Part shown: positions 11,801 through 20,905 of the stretch, piece after piece
Layout: every line of letters starts with the position of its first letter
Position numbering within the stretch: position 1 is the first letter of the stretch
Assembly (NCBI GenBank): GCA_029263395.1
Contig: JAJCXO010000274.1
Coordinates: forward strand, 1 to 64,000
DNA: 64,000 nt
From: Acidobacteriota bacterium
GTDB taxonomy: Bacteria; Acidobacteriota; Thermoanaerobaculia; Multivoradales; J023
Direction: 5' to 3'
Notes under the pieces: generated by a model
What the model was told of the DNA's origin: nothing
Seen by the model: the letters and a program-made list of their open reading frames with translations, nothing else
The model's database searches: none
Program-made: the position numbers and the translations under genes

Positions 11801-12993
11801 ACGGTTCACATCTCCAGGTCAAGGAAGGTGATACCGCCGAGCCTGGGCAGGAACTGGTGGTGTGGGATCCCTTCACCTCCGCCATCCTGACCGAGATTGC
11901 TGGTACGGTCGAGTTCCAAGACATTGTCGACGGCGAGAATGTGCGTGAGGAAACTGACAAGGTCACTGGCCTGTCGCAGCGCATCATCGTCGAGGCTTCG
12001 GCCAATGAAAAGCGAGCACCGGCGATTTTTGTCAAGGGTAAGGATGTTGAGCGGCGTTATCTGCTGCCGTCGGGCTCCCACTTGGTGGTCTTTGATGGCG
12101 CCGAGGTTCATCCTGGCGACACGTTGGTCAAGATCCCGCGTGAAACGACCAAAACCAAGGACATTACCGGTGGTCTGCCGCGGGTTGTTGAGTTGTTCGA
12201 AGCCAGGACGCCTAAGGAGCCGGCGATCATCAGTGAGGTCGACGGTACTGTGAGATTGGGCGACATCCACAAGGGTATGCGTAAGGTGCTGGTCGAGAGC
12301 GACTACAACGAGGTGCGCGAGTACCTGGTGCCACGGTATATCCACGTCAATGTCCAAGACGGCGAGCGAGTGCGAGCCGGTGAGCCGTTGATCGATGGAC
12401 CGATCAACCCTCACGACGTGTTGAACGTGTTGGGTGAAAAGGAGTTGCAGCGCTACCTGGTCGACAAGATCCAGGAGGTCTATCGTTCGCAATCAGTGGC
12501 GATCAATGACAAGCACTGTGAGGTGATCGTCCGTCAGATGATGCGTTCAGTGAAGATCAAGGAGGTTGGTGACACCAACTTCCTGATCGACGAGCAGGTC
12601 GATCGCTTCCGTTTTCAGGAAGAGAACGATCGGGTGGTCAAGGCCAGCGGTCGTCCAGCGATCGGTCGACCGTTGCTGCTTGGTATCACCAAGGCGTCTC
12701 TCTCCACCGAGAGTTTCATCTCCGCCGCCTCCTTTCAGGAGACGACGCGGGTGCTCACTGAGGCTTCGATCAGCGGAAAAGTCGATCCGTTGCGGGGGCT
12801 CAAGGAGAACGTCATTGTTGGTCGCTTGATCCCGGCTGGAACCGGTCTGCAGCATTACCATGATTTCCACATGGAGCGTGAAACCTACGGCGCCGTGCCG
12901 GAAGGCGACGATGAAGTCTACTTCCAGTTCGACGACGGTGAGATTCGCTCGATGCCGCAGAACGTAACCAACACTGGCACCGGATCGGCCTAA
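8803..12993 (+). CDS. rpoC: DNA-directed RNA polymerase subunit beta'
   Basis: A 1396-residue beta' subunit. It starts at TTG 8803, supported by AGGAGG seven bases upstream. The N-terminal zinc-binding domain shows CLCGKYK...VCDKCGVEV. The catalytic [16 protein letters not shown] Mg2+ motif lies near residue 460, the bridge/trigger-loop region contains [15 protein letters not shown], and a second Cys cluster ([11 protein letters not shown]) follows, with the C-terminal domain ending in a short acidic tail. It is the last gene of the RNA polymerase operon and is followed by a near-ideal terminator. Confidence 0.98.
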   Translation: MQGSHFFEKPQSVKEFNSIRISVASPEKINSWSFGEVTKAETINYRTFKPERDGLFCAKIFGPITDWECLCGKYKRMKHRGVVCDKCGVEVTRSRVRRERMGHIDLASPVSHVWFFKGLPSRIGHLLDLSLRDLERILYFESYVVIDPGDTELKESELLSEERFRELRDEVGDDAFEARMGAEAIKELLSRIDLDELAEELRIVMKTDSSQIRRLKAAKRLKVIDAFRRSGHRPEWMILDVIPVIPPELRPLVPLDGGRFATSDLNDLYRRVINRNNRLKKLLELRAPEVIVRNEKRMLQEAVDALFDNGRRGRVLKGSNNRPLKSLSDTLKGKQGRFRQNLLGKRVDYSGRSVIVVGPDLTLDQCGLPKKMALELFKPFIYNRLEEKGLVGTIKAAKEMVEREENAVWDALEEVIQDHPVMLNRAPTLHRLGIQAFQPTLIEGKAIQIHPLVCAAFNADFDGDQMAVHVPLSPKAQIECRVLMLAAHNLLSPAHGRPLTVPSQDLVLGGYYLTMPKSGAKGEGRVFSTFDSVLIALELGEVETQTNIKVRYTGEFIDLTKQYNNQDIVHAEIEIKERMLIDTTVGRVILNTNLPEEMPFINGLLKKKGLQELVSYCFIRNGNDLTVKMLDELKEVSFFYATKAGISIGIDDMVVPHAKTRLIEEARKEVLQIEKQRTAGVITAGERHNKIIDIWHRVTESVSEEMFDEMEREEETTGVLNPIKMMADSGARGSREQVRQLAGMRGLMSKPSGEVIETPIEANFREGLTVLQYFISTHGARKGLADTALKTADSGYLTRRLVDVAQDVIVSEPDCDTIDGIYVSAIMEGGDILEPLRDRVVGRVSQEEIYDPMSGELLLDIGQAITVTLAAKIQGAGIERVKIRSVLTCESRRGVCIKCYGRNLATGNMVDIGEAVGVIAAQSIGEPGTQLTMRTFHYGGTASRVSEESKHIARNPGEVKFINVSTVDSKQGDLVVVNRNGKIVLVDAKGRELERYALTYGSHLQVKEGDTAEPGQELVVWDPFTSAILTEIAGTVEFQDIVDGENVREETDKVTGLSQRIIVEASANEKRAPAIFVKGKDVERRYLLPSGSHLVVFDGAEVHPGDTLVKIPRETTKTKDITGGLPRVVELFEARTPKEPAIISEVDGTVRLGDIHKGMRKVLVESDYNEVREYLVPRYIHVNVQDGERVRAGEPLIDGPINPHDVLNVLGEKELQRYLVDKIQEVYRSQSVAINDKHCEVIVRQMMRSVKIKEVGDTNFLIDEQVDRFRFQEENDRVVKASGRPAIGRPLLLGITKASLSTESFISAASFQETTRVLTEASISGKVDPLRGLKENVIVGRLIPAGTGLQHYHDFHMERETYGAVPEGDDEVYFQFDDGEIRSMPQNVTNTGTGSA

Positions 12994-13020
12994 CACCGTC
13001 CCTTCGATCGGATTGCGAAA

Positions 13021-13052
13021 CGGCCAACGAGAAATCGTTGGCCGTTTTCTTT
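13021..13052 (+). terminator. Rho-independent terminator of the rpoBC operon
   Basis: A perfect 10-bp stem CGGCCAACGA / TCGTTGGCCG with a GAAA tetraloop is followed by TTTTCTTT. It lies 27 bp after the rpoC stop and ends the long ribosomal/RNA polymerase operon. Confidence 0.95.
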
Positions 13053-13061
13053 GAGTGCGAA

Positions 13062-13324
13062 CGGATACGAGAGACTAGAGGGTGCGAAGCTCAAACACCC
13101 TCGCTTGGCGCTTCATCGCCAAGGAGTCGGATCCAGGGGGAGGCTCTGGGTAGTGGCGCACGGCTGTGCGCCCTAGTGCCAGACTGCGATATGTATTTGG
13201 ACCGAAGCCCCGACCAACTAGATCCCGTCTCATCTTGCCATTTTCGGTTCAGCGAGGGAGGTCTTGTGGAGCGAGCAAGCAGCGAGCATGTTTGAGCTTC
13301 GCACCTGTTCGCATTTCGTATCCG
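13062..13324. repeat. Foldback element (long inverted repeat) in a gene-free stretch
   Basis: The 388-bp stretch 13053-13440 contains no convincing gene. It holds a nested inverted repeat: a perfect 17-bp core (13081-13097 against 13289-13305), a 10-bp unpaired spacer on each side, and a further 9-bp perfect pair (CGGATACGA 13062-13070 against TCGTATCCG 13316-13324). An inner pair CCCTCGCT/AGCGAGGG (13098-13105, 13251-13258) extends the fold. The interior carries a short palindrome seen again near 50803. No transposase or clear target duplication is visible. A MITE-like or REP-type element is the likeliest explanation. Confidence 0.6.
13155..13172. repeat. Dispersed palindrome, copy 1
   Basis: GGCGCAC-GGCT-GTGCGCC is a perfect 7-bp stem with a GGCT loop. 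The same 18 bases recur at 50804-50821 in another gene-free stretch, and a related stem-loop is at 60427-60447. This is REP-like behaviour. Confidence 0.6.
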
Positions 13325-13440
13325 CTAGCACCAAAGGGGCTTAGGCTTCGCGTAACAGACCCGGCGAGTTCTGGAGCTGCGGCGCAGCCTACAAGGCCGA
13401 CCGAGCTCTCGGCGTGTTATTGGATGCGATCCAACTTCGA

Positions 13441-15195
13441 TCAGCGACCGGAGCGTTTGCCTTTTTTACTCTTCTTGCCCTTGTTGCCGATTTCGACGAA
13501 CTGGTGGGTGAAAGACTCGGTTCCCGACAGCTCATCCCAAACCCCGACGGCAATCTTTTGCCGTCCTTGGCGGATCTCTAGCTGGTGTAACGAGCCGATT
13601 GCGCTCTGACGAGCCGCCTCCAACTTATCGCTCGGAATAGTCACCGGATAGGGTAAATCCTGCATCGGTGATACGCCACCCTTCGCATCCTGGACCACCA
13701 AGAAGATGCGTAGGCGCCCTTCTTCGACCTTGCCGTTCGGCAACAGAGTCACATCACGAATCGGAATACGGATCAGGGTGGGGAGCAAGTACTTCTGCCC
13801 CTTCTTTTTGGCCTCTTCAAACTCGAGCCGGATACCAAGTGGATTCTTGTCCAGGCCGGCGATCAGCGATGCCAGTGTTTTATCTTGAACGCGCTCAACC
13901 TCAGACTTGTCGTTGAAGCCGGATCGATGGCGTACACTCATGCCAGGCCGTTTGATCTTGACATCGATCGAGTGGTATTCACCATCGCCAGCATGAGGCG
14001 AGGCATACCCAAGTGAGTAGAAGTTGTCAAAGTCCTTCGCCATGTTGTCCATGACGGTGTCGAAGTTGTAGGTGTTGATGAAGGCAGTGCCACCTGTGGG
14101 CTCCGACATGTCGATCAGCGCACCTTGATAGTTTAGAGTGCGCAATGCGTCGAGGCGAGTCCTCTCGACCCCGCCCGCGGTGTCGTCAGAGTACTCGGCG
14201 GTCGAAAAAGAGCCCACAGAGCCTCGGGCATCGAGGGAGTAAAAGGTGACCTGTTGGGCATTCGCCTGGCGCACAATCGCTTGGAAGTACGAGGTGTCAT
14301 TGTTGCGCAGACTCAAGCTCGAATCACCGAAGTATTGAGCGATGAGCTGTTCGCCAGGGCGTTGGGGCAATCCGTCCGAGACGTAGAGCATCGCCTTGCG
14401 ACCGGGTAGCCCGGCCATCGACCGAATCACTGAGTCAACCGCTCGGGTCGACTGTTGAAGATATGCTCGAGTCTCGTCGATGTACTGTTCCAAGTAGGTG
14501 CGTGCGTAAGCTGCTGTGATCGGATCACGCAAGGCAGCTGCGATCTGCTGTGAGGCAACCCTGCGTCGGAAATCTTCGGTCAGGCCGTTGGCTCTGGTCT
14601 TGCGAATCCGCTCGAGCGCAGCGGTGATGTCTGCCGAGTTGTTGGTGAAGGGTTGGACCGCTTCAATCCCACGATCGTAGGTCACCAGCATGATCCGATC
14701 ACCAACCTGGGTGCGTCCCTCTAGAAAGCCATCGAGACTGGCCATCACCCGCTCGCGATTGCCAGGACGGATGTTGAAGTTGTCGATGTAGACCAGGAGA
14801 TGGAGTCGTTGTTCAGGCGGGATTTCAGGGGTTAATGTCGCTGCCGTCGTCGCCGGCGCGGCCGACTCAGTTGTGCCACTGCTTACCGGCCCCGCTGGGG
14901 TGCCTCGGGGTTCGGGGGCAGGCGGTCGAGCGACAGCGAAGAAGTTTGTTACCTCGACGGGCTTGCCGTCCTCGTAGACTTCGAAATCTTCAACGCTCAA
15001 ACCATCAATGTGCCGGCCACTCCGGTCCGTCACAAAAACCTCGACGTTGACGATGTTGACGTCAACTCGGTCGACAAAAATGGAAGAGCCTTCTTGCTGT
15101 GCCATCACTGCCGAGGCCAGCGCCGAAGACAAGAGAAGGCAAGCGGCCGAGCGAAGAACACAGCGCCGAAGAGGTATGCGCTCCAAGAGATCCAT
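13441..15195 (-). CDS. Secreted VWFA-related protein (acidobacterial type)
   Basis: A 584-residue exported protein with a signal peptide (basic start, then a hydrophobic stretch ending near AVMAQQ). It continues with VDVNIVNVEVFVTDRSGRHIDGLSVEDFEVYEDGKPV, the typical opening of the acidobacterial VWFA-related family (TIGR03436-like). The von Willebrand A-like fold follows (HLLVYIDNFNI, VMLVTYD-like strand, GRKAMLYVSDGLP). The first MIDAS position reads DNFN rather than DxSxS, so metal-dependent ligand binding is uncertain. I chose ATG 15195 because GAGGTG lies just upstream; a GTG six bases earlier is possible. It is the last gene of the five-gene minus-strand operon. Its C terminus is Lys/Gly-rich. 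Role unknown. Confidence 0.85.
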   Translation of the reverse strand: MDLLERIPLRRCVLRSAACLLLSSALASAVMAQQEGSSIFVDRVDVNIVNVEVFVTDRSGRHIDGLSVEDFEVYEDGKPVEVTNFFAVARPPAPEPRGTPAGPVSSGTTESAAPATTAATLTPEIPPEQRLHLLVYIDNFNIRPGNRERVMASLDGFLEGRTQVGDRIMLVTYDRGIEAVQPFTNNSADITAALERIRKTRANGLTEDFRRRVASQQIAAALRDPITAAYARTYLEQYIDETRAYLQQSTRAVDSVIRSMAGLPGRKAMLYVSDGLPQRPGEQLIAQYFGDSSLSLRNNDTSYFQAIVRQANAQQVTFYSLDARGSVGSFSTAEYSDDTAGGVERTRLDALRTLNYQGALIDMSEPTGGTAFINTYNFDTVMDNMAKDFDNFYSLGYASPHAGDGEYHSIDVKIKRPGMSVRHRSGFNDKSEVERVQDKTLASLIAGLDKNPLGIRLEFEEAKKKGQKYLLPTLIRIPIRDVTLLPNGKVEEGRLRIFLVVQDAKGGVSPMQDLPYPVTIPSDKLEAARQSAIGSLHQLEIRQGRQKIAVGVWDELSGTESFTHQFVEIGNKGKKSKKGKRSGR

Positions 15196-15241
15196 GATCA
15201 CCTCGATGGGCTCGCTGCGAGCCCGAGTCCAGACTAGTGCG

Positions 15242-16075
15242 TCAAATGGTGACGTTCAGAGGCTTACGCAAGGCGAATGCGAAGACTACAGAAAGGATAA
15301 AGAACACGAGCATCCATGTCCATTCGCTTTCCCAGCCCTCGAAGCCTGCATTGCCGGCAGGATAGCTGACGATAATCGACTGCACTGGGGACGATGCTGG
15401 CAAGGGATCCTCAGCCGGATAGAGCAGTTGGTTGACGAAACCAGGTGCCAGACGGTGCGTTGAGCGGCGGACCACCTTGTCCGAGACCTGGACGCTCTTG
15501 GTGAGCGGCCCATCCGGCGTGGTCAACGTCAGTTCGTGGGCGCCCAGTTCGACCGCTGAGACGCGCCAGTTGACCTCGCGCAGCGACGGAATCCAGAGCG
15601 GGCCGGCTTCGATCGCCAGGCCTGACGGTGCTTCGAGCTCGATTTGAGGGCGGGCACCTTCATCCCAATCCTCAGCCAGCTCTACCTTGACCAGCACCTG
15701 TTCGCCGGGTACCAATCCTTGGTACCCATAGTGAAATTGCAGTTGTGCAATCACCAGCGTGAGCGGTGCGATCATCCACAACAAGGGGACAGCGGACAGC
15801 CTCAGATAGGTCAGGTTGTGACGCAGGATGTCACCCATCGCCCGCACGATCGCCCGCAGATTGTCATTGAACAAGCGGATCTCGAAGATTCCAGCATGGA
15901 TCCGACGCTTGACCGCAGCCAGCTTCTCTTGGTTGGAGGTCGCCTTGTACACCAACAACACGGCGACTCCGAAGACAAGAGAGACCACGGCGAGTCCGAC
16001 GAGAGGATGAAGCTCTCGGAACGGAAACAAAACTGCGTCGAAGAGACGACGGAGAAAGGCGTTCAAGATCGACAT
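15242..16075 (-). CDS. Membrane protein with Oxa1/EMC3-like topology
   Basis: A 277-residue membrane protein. Hydrophobic segments lie at about residues 25-44, 97-113 and 254-270. Between the first two is a charged, cytosolic-looking helical stretch (TSNQEKLAAVKRRIHAGIFE). Between the last two is a roughly 135-residue beta-rich domain that is probably periplasmic. A first helix, a cytosolic helical hairpin and a second helix are reminiscent of the Oxa1/YidC/EMC3 (DUF106) superfamily, but I could not confirm this by search. It sits 21 bp after the RHH gene and 40 bp before the VWFA gene in the phosphodiesterase operon. The context suggests a role in placing or regulating the exported phosphodiesterases. 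Function unproven. Confidence 0.8.
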   Translation of the reverse strand: MSILNAFLRRLFDAVLFPFRELHPLVGLAVVSLVFGVAVLLVYKATSNQEKLAAVKRRIHAGIFEIRLFNDNLRAIVRAMGDILRHNLTYLRLSAVPLLWMIAPLTLVIAQLQFHYGYQGLVPGEQVLVKVELAEDWDEGARPQIELEAPSGLAIEAGPLWIPSLREVNWRVSAVELGAHELTLTTPDGPLTKSVQVSDKVVRRSTHRLAPGFVNQLLYPAEDPLPASSPVQSIIVSYPAGNAGFEGWESEWTWMLVFFILSVVFAFALRKPLNVTI

Positions 16076-16096
16076 GACGGAGCGGCTCGCAAGGAC

Positions 16097-16288
16097 CTAT
16101 GAAATGTAACCGAGACCCTGGAGCCGTTTTTTGATCTCCTCTTCGGAGTCGGCTCCCTCGAGCTTGGAGAGCTCCTTCTCCAATGCGTGGGTAATGAATT
16201 CCGCCGGCGAGGAGTAGCCAGCAATCTCAGCATAACGCTTGACCTTGTCCAACAGGTCCTTTTCGAGTTTGATCTTGTTTCCGAACAT
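16097..16288 (-). CDS. Small ribbon-helix-helix-like protein
   Basis: A 63-residue protein starting MFGNKIKLEKDLLDKVKRYA. The first strand (KIKLE) and two helices (DLLDKVKRYAEIAG, SPAEFITHALEKELSKL) match the ribbon-helix-helix pattern used by MetJ/Arc-type DNA-binding proteins. An acidic helical tail follows. The start at 16288 is preferred because GGAGCG lies upstream; a longer frame reaches 16381 but would overlap the neighbouring gene. It is inside the operon between phosphodiesterase and Oxa1-like genes, so it may autoregulate the operon. It could also be a non-DNA-binding oligomerisation module. Confidence 0.75.
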   Translation of the reverse strand: MFGNKIKLEKDLLDKVKRYAEIAGYSSPAEFITHALEKELSKLEGADSEEEIKKRLQGLGYIS

Positions 16289-16328
16289 ATGCGTCGCTCC
16301 GATGTTGAGGTGGCGTTCGATCGGCTCG

Positions 16329-18440
16329 TCAGTCGCCTGTGCCAGGGGCCTTCGCTCGTGCCGGGAAGCCTTCGATACCAAATTCGTTGAGAATTGCGCC
16401 CGCCAGATCCTGCAATCTTGGTGCAGACTGCTTCAATGGGCGACTGGTCAGTAGAATACCCGGCACCGCCTCATGGTCCATCCCATGGTCGCCAGTCCAC
16501 TGTTCGGTGTTGTCTTCGAACATCTTGGCGGGAACCGCCCCCAGCGATGATTTACCCGAGCCACCGGTGCCTTTGGCAAAGCCGATTACAAGATCGGGGC
16601 CAATTTGTTCCTCGCCCCGATCCTTGAAGAACTTCTCGCGCTGATAGGCCTTGCCGACCGCCGGTTGGTCCGTGGCCGGGTCGATCACTTGTACGATCTT
16701 GTCTGCGATCTCCTGCATCAAAGCCACACGCTCTTCAGCGGTTACGATGCCGTTGGGTTCGCGTCCCTTCAGGTTGATGTAGATTCCGTTCAAGCCGACG
16801 TTGTAGGCGCGCGTCCGCGACCAGTCAATGTTGACGAACATGCCGGGGTCATTACTCATGTTGGGGTTGCGGAGGGTAATATAACCCGCTTCCTTCAACC
16901 AGGTATTGAGGCTGAAGGTTCGCCGTAAGCTGGCGAAGCCGTGGTCCGACATGATGACCAACGTCGTATTGTCATCCATCTGGTCGAGGGTGTATCCGAC
17001 AACTTCATCGGCCTCGCGGTAGAGATCTTCGATTGCGCTGGCGTATTTGGTGTCGATCACTGGATCGTAAGTCGGATGCTCTGGATCGAGCACCCGATAC
17101 ATCATGTGTGATGTCTGGTCCAAGTTTCCGAAATAGTAGAACAGCAGCCGTTTGGGGGAGCTGCTCTGCTGGAATTGATCGAGCACGTAATCGTACTGTC
17201 GACGGACGTCTTCCCCCGCGAGTTTTGCCTGAGCCATGAACTCGTCGCGAGTGAATACTTCTTCGCGCAATGCTTGGGTATCTTCCGGCATGCCTTGGGT
17301 GTAGAACAACCCGGTTTCTCTCGCCAGTTCTCCGGCATATTCGGGGGGGTGAGAGATCGGCAGGTCAGGGGACAGCGGATCGAAGTTGATCGGCGACACA
17401 TAGAGCTCAAATTCGGGCCGAATCGAGCGCAGATAGAACTTGGCAATGCCGCGCAATGATTGGGTGGGGATCATCTCGAACTCGATCGGTACCCAATCAC
17501 TCCACTCGCCGACCGCCAGCACGCGTTCTTCCTGGACATCAATGGTGTCATCGTCGTTGCGGTCTCCAATCACCAATTTGGCGATCGGTTTGTCGGGATC
17601 CAGGTAAACCGTGAAGTCCGTGGTGACTTTCTCACTCTCGACCAGGAATGAATTGGTCGGTCCATAAAGTTTCGACTCGACAACGTTGTCCTCGGCCCAC
17701 GCCTCGTAAACCTCACCGCCCGACACGCTCTGGCCAGAGAACGCGAACAGCACCGAGGTGTAGAAAGAGAAGGTACCGTAGTTGCCGAGGATATCCGGTG
17801 TTCCCATTCCGCTCAGCTCACGCGAAGCGGTGCCGGTTGGAGGAAAGTTGGCCGGCATGCGGATGATCGAGGACTCGACACCATGCCGCTCCAACACTTC
17901 CCAGAACGCCTCGCCACGTCGCATCAGCTCGATGTCGCCGCCCGACAACGGGAGCTGGTAGTCGCCGAATGTCAGCGTACGGCCAGCAGGAGAAGTACGG
18001 GTGGTCGAGAGGTAGGGAATCATGGTTTCGGGATCGCGATGGATGAAATCGAAGATACCGTGGCCACCTGAATCCATGCCGGTGATGAAGTTCGACCAAG
18101 CTACCGGGCTCAGTGGTGGTGCCGAGGTTCCGAGGGGACTGAAACTGCCCTCCTTCTCCAAGCGTGAGAAGTTCGGCATCACACCCTGGTCCATGTATTG
18201 TCGGGTAAGGCCGTGGTCCATGCCGTCGATACCGAGCACAATCACTTTCTGTTCACCGGCACCATTCGATGAGCCACCTGTCGAGTCGCTTGAACCACCA
18301 CAGCCCGCTGCACCCAGCAAAAGTAACCCCAGGCTGGTCGCACCGAGGCCCCTGAGCGCTCGTGTGGTAAGGCCGGAGGCCAATGGCAGCCCGGCGAGGA
18401 GCCGAGAGGAGCTCGAGTGCAAAGTTCGCAAACCACGCAT
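16329..18440 (-). CDS. Lipoprotein type I phosphodiesterase (alkaline phosphatase superfamily)
   Basis: A 703-residue alkaline-phosphatase-superfamily enzyme (PF01663-like). A long N-terminal leader ends in a lipobox (LLLLGAAGC, Cys 47), so it is probably lipid-anchored outside the cytoplasm. Metal and nucleophile blocks are visible: VLGIDGMDHGLT, PLSPVAWSNFITG (Ser/Thr nucleophile region), the GHGIFDF block, VIMSDHGFASLRR, and TGDHGMDHEAVPGILL near the C terminus. Such enzymes cleave phosphodiesters or transfer phospho-groups in polar lipid and glycan modification; the substrate cannot be told here. It is the second of two paralogous phosphodiesterases (gap 8 bp). Confidence 0.9.
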   Translation of the reverse strand: MRGLRTLHSSSSRLLAGLPLASGLTTRALRGLGATSLGLLLLGAAGCGGSSDSTGGSSNGAGEQKVIVLGIDGMDHGLTRQYMDQGVMPNFSRLEKEGSFSPLGTSAPPLSPVAWSNFITGMDSGGHGIFDFIHRDPETMIPYLSTTRTSPAGRTLTFGDYQLPLSGGDIELMRRGEAFWEVLERHGVESSIIRMPANFPPTGTASRELSGMGTPDILGNYGTFSFYTSVLFAFSGQSVSGGEVYEAWAEDNVVESKLYGPTNSFLVESEKVTTDFTVYLDPDKPIAKLVIGDRNDDDTIDVQEERVLAVGEWSDWVPIEFEMIPTQSLRGIAKFYLRSIRPEFELYVSPINFDPLSPDLPISHPPEYAGELARETGLFYTQGMPEDTQALREEVFTRDEFMAQAKLAGEDVRRQYDYVLDQFQQSSSPKRLLFYYFGNLDQTSHMMYRVLDPEHPTYDPVIDTKYASAIEDLYREADEVVGYTLDQMDDNTTLVIMSDHGFASLRRTFSLNTWLKEAGYITLRNPNMSNDPGMFVNIDWSRTRAYNVGLNGIYINLKGREPNGIVTAEERVALMQEIADKIVQVIDPATDQPAVGKAYQREKFFKDRGEEQIGPDLVIGFAKGTGGSGKSSLGAVPAKMFEDNTEQWTGDHGMDHEAVPGILLTSRPLKQSAPRLQDLAGAILNEFGIEGFPARAKAPGTGD

Positions 18441-18448
18441 GGCCGTTT

Positions 18449-20788
18449 CTACTCTCCCTTCGCAGGCGCTGCGACCGGCGAGCCGCCTTTGGCGCCACTG
18501 AAGCTCTTGGTCTTCTCGAACAGCGGTTTGCCGTCCATGTAGGCCGGCGGTTTGAGGCCGAAGAGACGCAGCGCGGTCGGAGCGATATCGATCAACGCGG
18601 GGTCGTCATCGTCGATCACCTGGTTACAGAAAAAGACGCCTGGTACCAACCGTGGGTCGATACAGTGGTCGCCGCTCCAAGCCTTGACGTTGTCTTCGAA
18701 CACCGGCCCTGACACCACGCCGGTGGCACAGTCCCACGATGTGCGATAGCCATCGTTGTAGCCGATCAGGAGGTCGGGGGCGTTGCCGAGATAGGGGCCG
18801 GTGTAGAGGCTGGCGGTGTCGAACGCTTCGTTGATGCCGACTTCGCCCTTCTCGTCATCCATCAGCTGCTCGAGTTTGGCCATGATCTCGGCCTTGAGTG
18901 ACTCGGCTTCTTCGCCTGGCTTGACGATCCCTTCGCTCTCGCGGCCTTCAATGTTCAGGTACATGCCGGTCAGTCCGAGGGCATAAGCCCGAGTTTTTGA
19001 CCAGTCCACATCTCGTAGCCACTCGCTGGCACCGTCGCAGCCGTCTTTGAGCGTGAGGTAACCCTCGGCGTGGAGCCAGCTGTTGAGATTGATGCCGCGC
19101 CGGAACGAGGCAAACCCGTGATCCGAGATCACCATCAGCATGTCGCCATCGCGCATTTTGGCCATCACCCGACCGACCAAAGCGTCATTGCGCAGGTAGA
19201 GCTTTTCGATCGCGTCTTTATGCTCCGAATCTTCGTGTCCGCGAGCTGCCGGATGGCCCTCTTCGATGTAGCGCCAGAACATGTGCTGGACGCGATCGGT
19301 AGCGTCGAAGACGCAGGTCAGGGTGCCGCTGTCTAAGCGGTCGAGGGCGGCGAAGAACATCGACTCGCGTTCATCGTCGATGTCGTAAGTCTGCTTCAGG
19401 AAGGTCGCGTCATCGATCACACCTTCGTTCAACGCCCAGGTGTCTTCAGCCAAACCGAGGGTGCTGTATGGACCGATTTTTTTGGCGAGGTAAGTCGAGT
19501 AATAGGACGGGTGAGAAACTGGCATCGCCGGATTTTCGGGGTCGAGGCTGATCGGCGTGATGTAGAGCGAGGTGTGCTCATCCAACTCAGTCACCATCAT
19601 GCGACAGATGCCGGAAACGGTGATTCCTGGCGCGGCGCGAAACGATAGCGGCACCCAGTCGCTCAGCTTCATCAACTCGAGTTCGACGGTCTCCTCGCCG
19701 ACGACCACCGTAGCCCGGCCCGAGGCTCGATCGACCTCGAGGGTCAGCGGTATCGCCATCAGCGGTTCGCCGTCGAGGAACGAGTTTGGTGGGCCTTCAA
19801 GCTTGGACTCGAAGCGATCTCCACCGCCAGCAAGGGGAATGCGGACGCCGCCTTCCTTGAATTTTTCGCTCGTCGGTCGAGTGGTGTAGAGCAGGAATGT
19901 ACCCTGAGTACCGAGCAGATCAGGGACGCACATCGCCGAAAGCTCGGCACCGTAGAAGTTGTCAGGCGGAAAGGTGATCGGCACCCGCAACACCGTGCTC
20001 CAGATGTAGCGTTCGCCGAGAATTGTCCAGAACGGTTTCGACTTACGCATCAACCGCATCTCGGGCTTGTGCAGCGGGATGCGGTACTTGCCGAGTTTCA
20101 GAAAACGTTCGACGCGGCCGATGCGGGTGGACGACAGCAGCGGCAGATAACTCTTCAGGTCGCGATCGAGGAAGTCGAAGATGTTGTGTTTAGCGGGATG
20201 TGTGCCGGTGGAAAACGACGACCAAGCGACCGGTGACACCGACGGGAACGTCGAGCGCAGCCGGTGGTAACACCCGCTATCGGCCAACTTCTTGAAGTTG
20301 GGCAACTTGCCCTCAGCCATGTAACGGTCCGTTAACTTGGGCTCTTGGCCGTCGAGGCCAACAATGATCAACCGTTTGACCATCGACTTTGGCCGTCTGC
20401 CGTGTCGGATGAGACGGTAGACCATGCGGAAAGGCCAGATCAGCACCGCCAAGATCGCGATCAAAATGGTGACGAAGATCACCATGAACGACGACAACAC
20501 CGCAACGCCAGCTCCCGGGCCAATGTAGGCTTCAGCGGGGAGGGACAGGGCGGCTAGGATGGCTCCAGCAGCGAGCCACGCATACGGGCGCACGGGACGC
20601 CTGGCAAGGCGATGCAGCAAACGAATCAAGGCACGAGTCTCTTCGGCGTTTAGATGGCGTATTGGAGGGGGGAGGCGCGCTGCCGGAAAAACAGGCAGTA
20701 TGGTGTGAACCGCCGTTATAATAGAGCCGCACGGCTTCGGGTGCAAGTCTTGGGCTACCCTGTGCGCAGGGTTCATCCGACCCACCAT
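18449..20788 (-). CDS. Membrane-bound type I phosphodiesterase (alkaline phosphatase superfamily)
   Basis: A 779-residue paralogue of the next gene. A hydrophobic segment precedes the AYIGPGAG motif, a second membrane segment follows (SSFMVIFVTILIAILAVLIW), and then the catalytic domain: LIIVGLDGQEPKLTDRY, SVSPVAWSSFSTGTHP, HNIFDFLDRD, MVISDHGFASFRRG and SGDHCIDPRLVPGVFF, the metal-site blocks of PF01663 enzymes. The start is uncertain. The frame opens at 20788, but a promoter-like signal lies inside it (20718-20746), so TTG 20629 just before the first membrane segment is a good alternative (727 codons). It is the first gene of the operon. Confidence 0.88.
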   Translation of the reverse strand: MVGRMNPAHRVAQDLHPKPCGSIITAVHTILPVFPAARLPPPIRHLNAEETRALIRLLHRLARRPVRPYAWLAAGAILAALSLPAEAYIGPGAGVAVLSSFMVIFVTILIAILAVLIWPFRMVYRLIRHGRRPKSMVKRLIIVGLDGQEPKLTDRYMAEGKLPNFKKLADSGCYHRLRSTFPSVSPVAWSSFSTGTHPAKHNIFDFLDRDLKSYLPLLSSTRIGRVERFLKLGKYRIPLHKPEMRLMRKSKPFWTILGERYIWSTVLRVPITFPPDNFYGAELSAMCVPDLLGTQGTFLLYTTRPTSEKFKEGGVRIPLAGGGDRFESKLEGPPNSFLDGEPLMAIPLTLEVDRASGRATVVVGEETVELELMKLSDWVPLSFRAAPGITVSGICRMMVTELDEHTSLYITPISLDPENPAMPVSHPSYYSTYLAKKIGPYSTLGLAEDTWALNEGVIDDATFLKQTYDIDDERESMFFAALDRLDSGTLTCVFDATDRVQHMFWRYIEEGHPAARGHEDSEHKDAIEKLYLRNDALVGRVMAKMRDGDMLMVISDHGFASFRRGINLNSWLHAEGYLTLKDGCDGASEWLRDVDWSKTRAYALGLTGMYLNIEGRESEGIVKPGEEAESLKAEIMAKLEQLMDDEKGEVGINEAFDTASLYTGPYLGNAPDLLIGYNDGYRTSWDCATGVVSGPVFEDNVKAWSGDHCIDPRLVPGVFFCNQVIDDDDPALIDIAPTALRLFGLKPPAYMDGKPLFEKTKSFSGAKGGSPVAAPAKGE
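20718..20746 (-). promoter_or_regulatory. Putative sigma-70 promoter of the phosphodiesterase operon
   Basis: On the minus strand, TTGCAC and TATTAT are separated by exactly 17 bp, with transcription predicted to start near 20711. It would support the TTG start at 20629 for the first phosphodiesterase. On the plus strand the same bases contain TATAAT (20717-20722), but no matching -35 is visible. A 14-bp tandem repeat (20821-20848) lies in the same divergent region. Confidence 0.45.
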
Positions 20789-20905
20789 CCTCGCTGAACC
20801 GCACTCGCAATCTGGATCATATCGGCTCGATCACATCGGCTCGATCGTACGTCTGGCGGCTGCCACTGCGCCACCAACGATCGGATACTTTAGGAGACCC
20901 TCGGC

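Noticed and set aside
20717-20722. Plus-strand TATAAT as promoter of the sulfotransferase gene
   Set aside because: No -35 box at the right distance and 180 bp from the start codon; the minus-strand reading of the same bases has both boxes.
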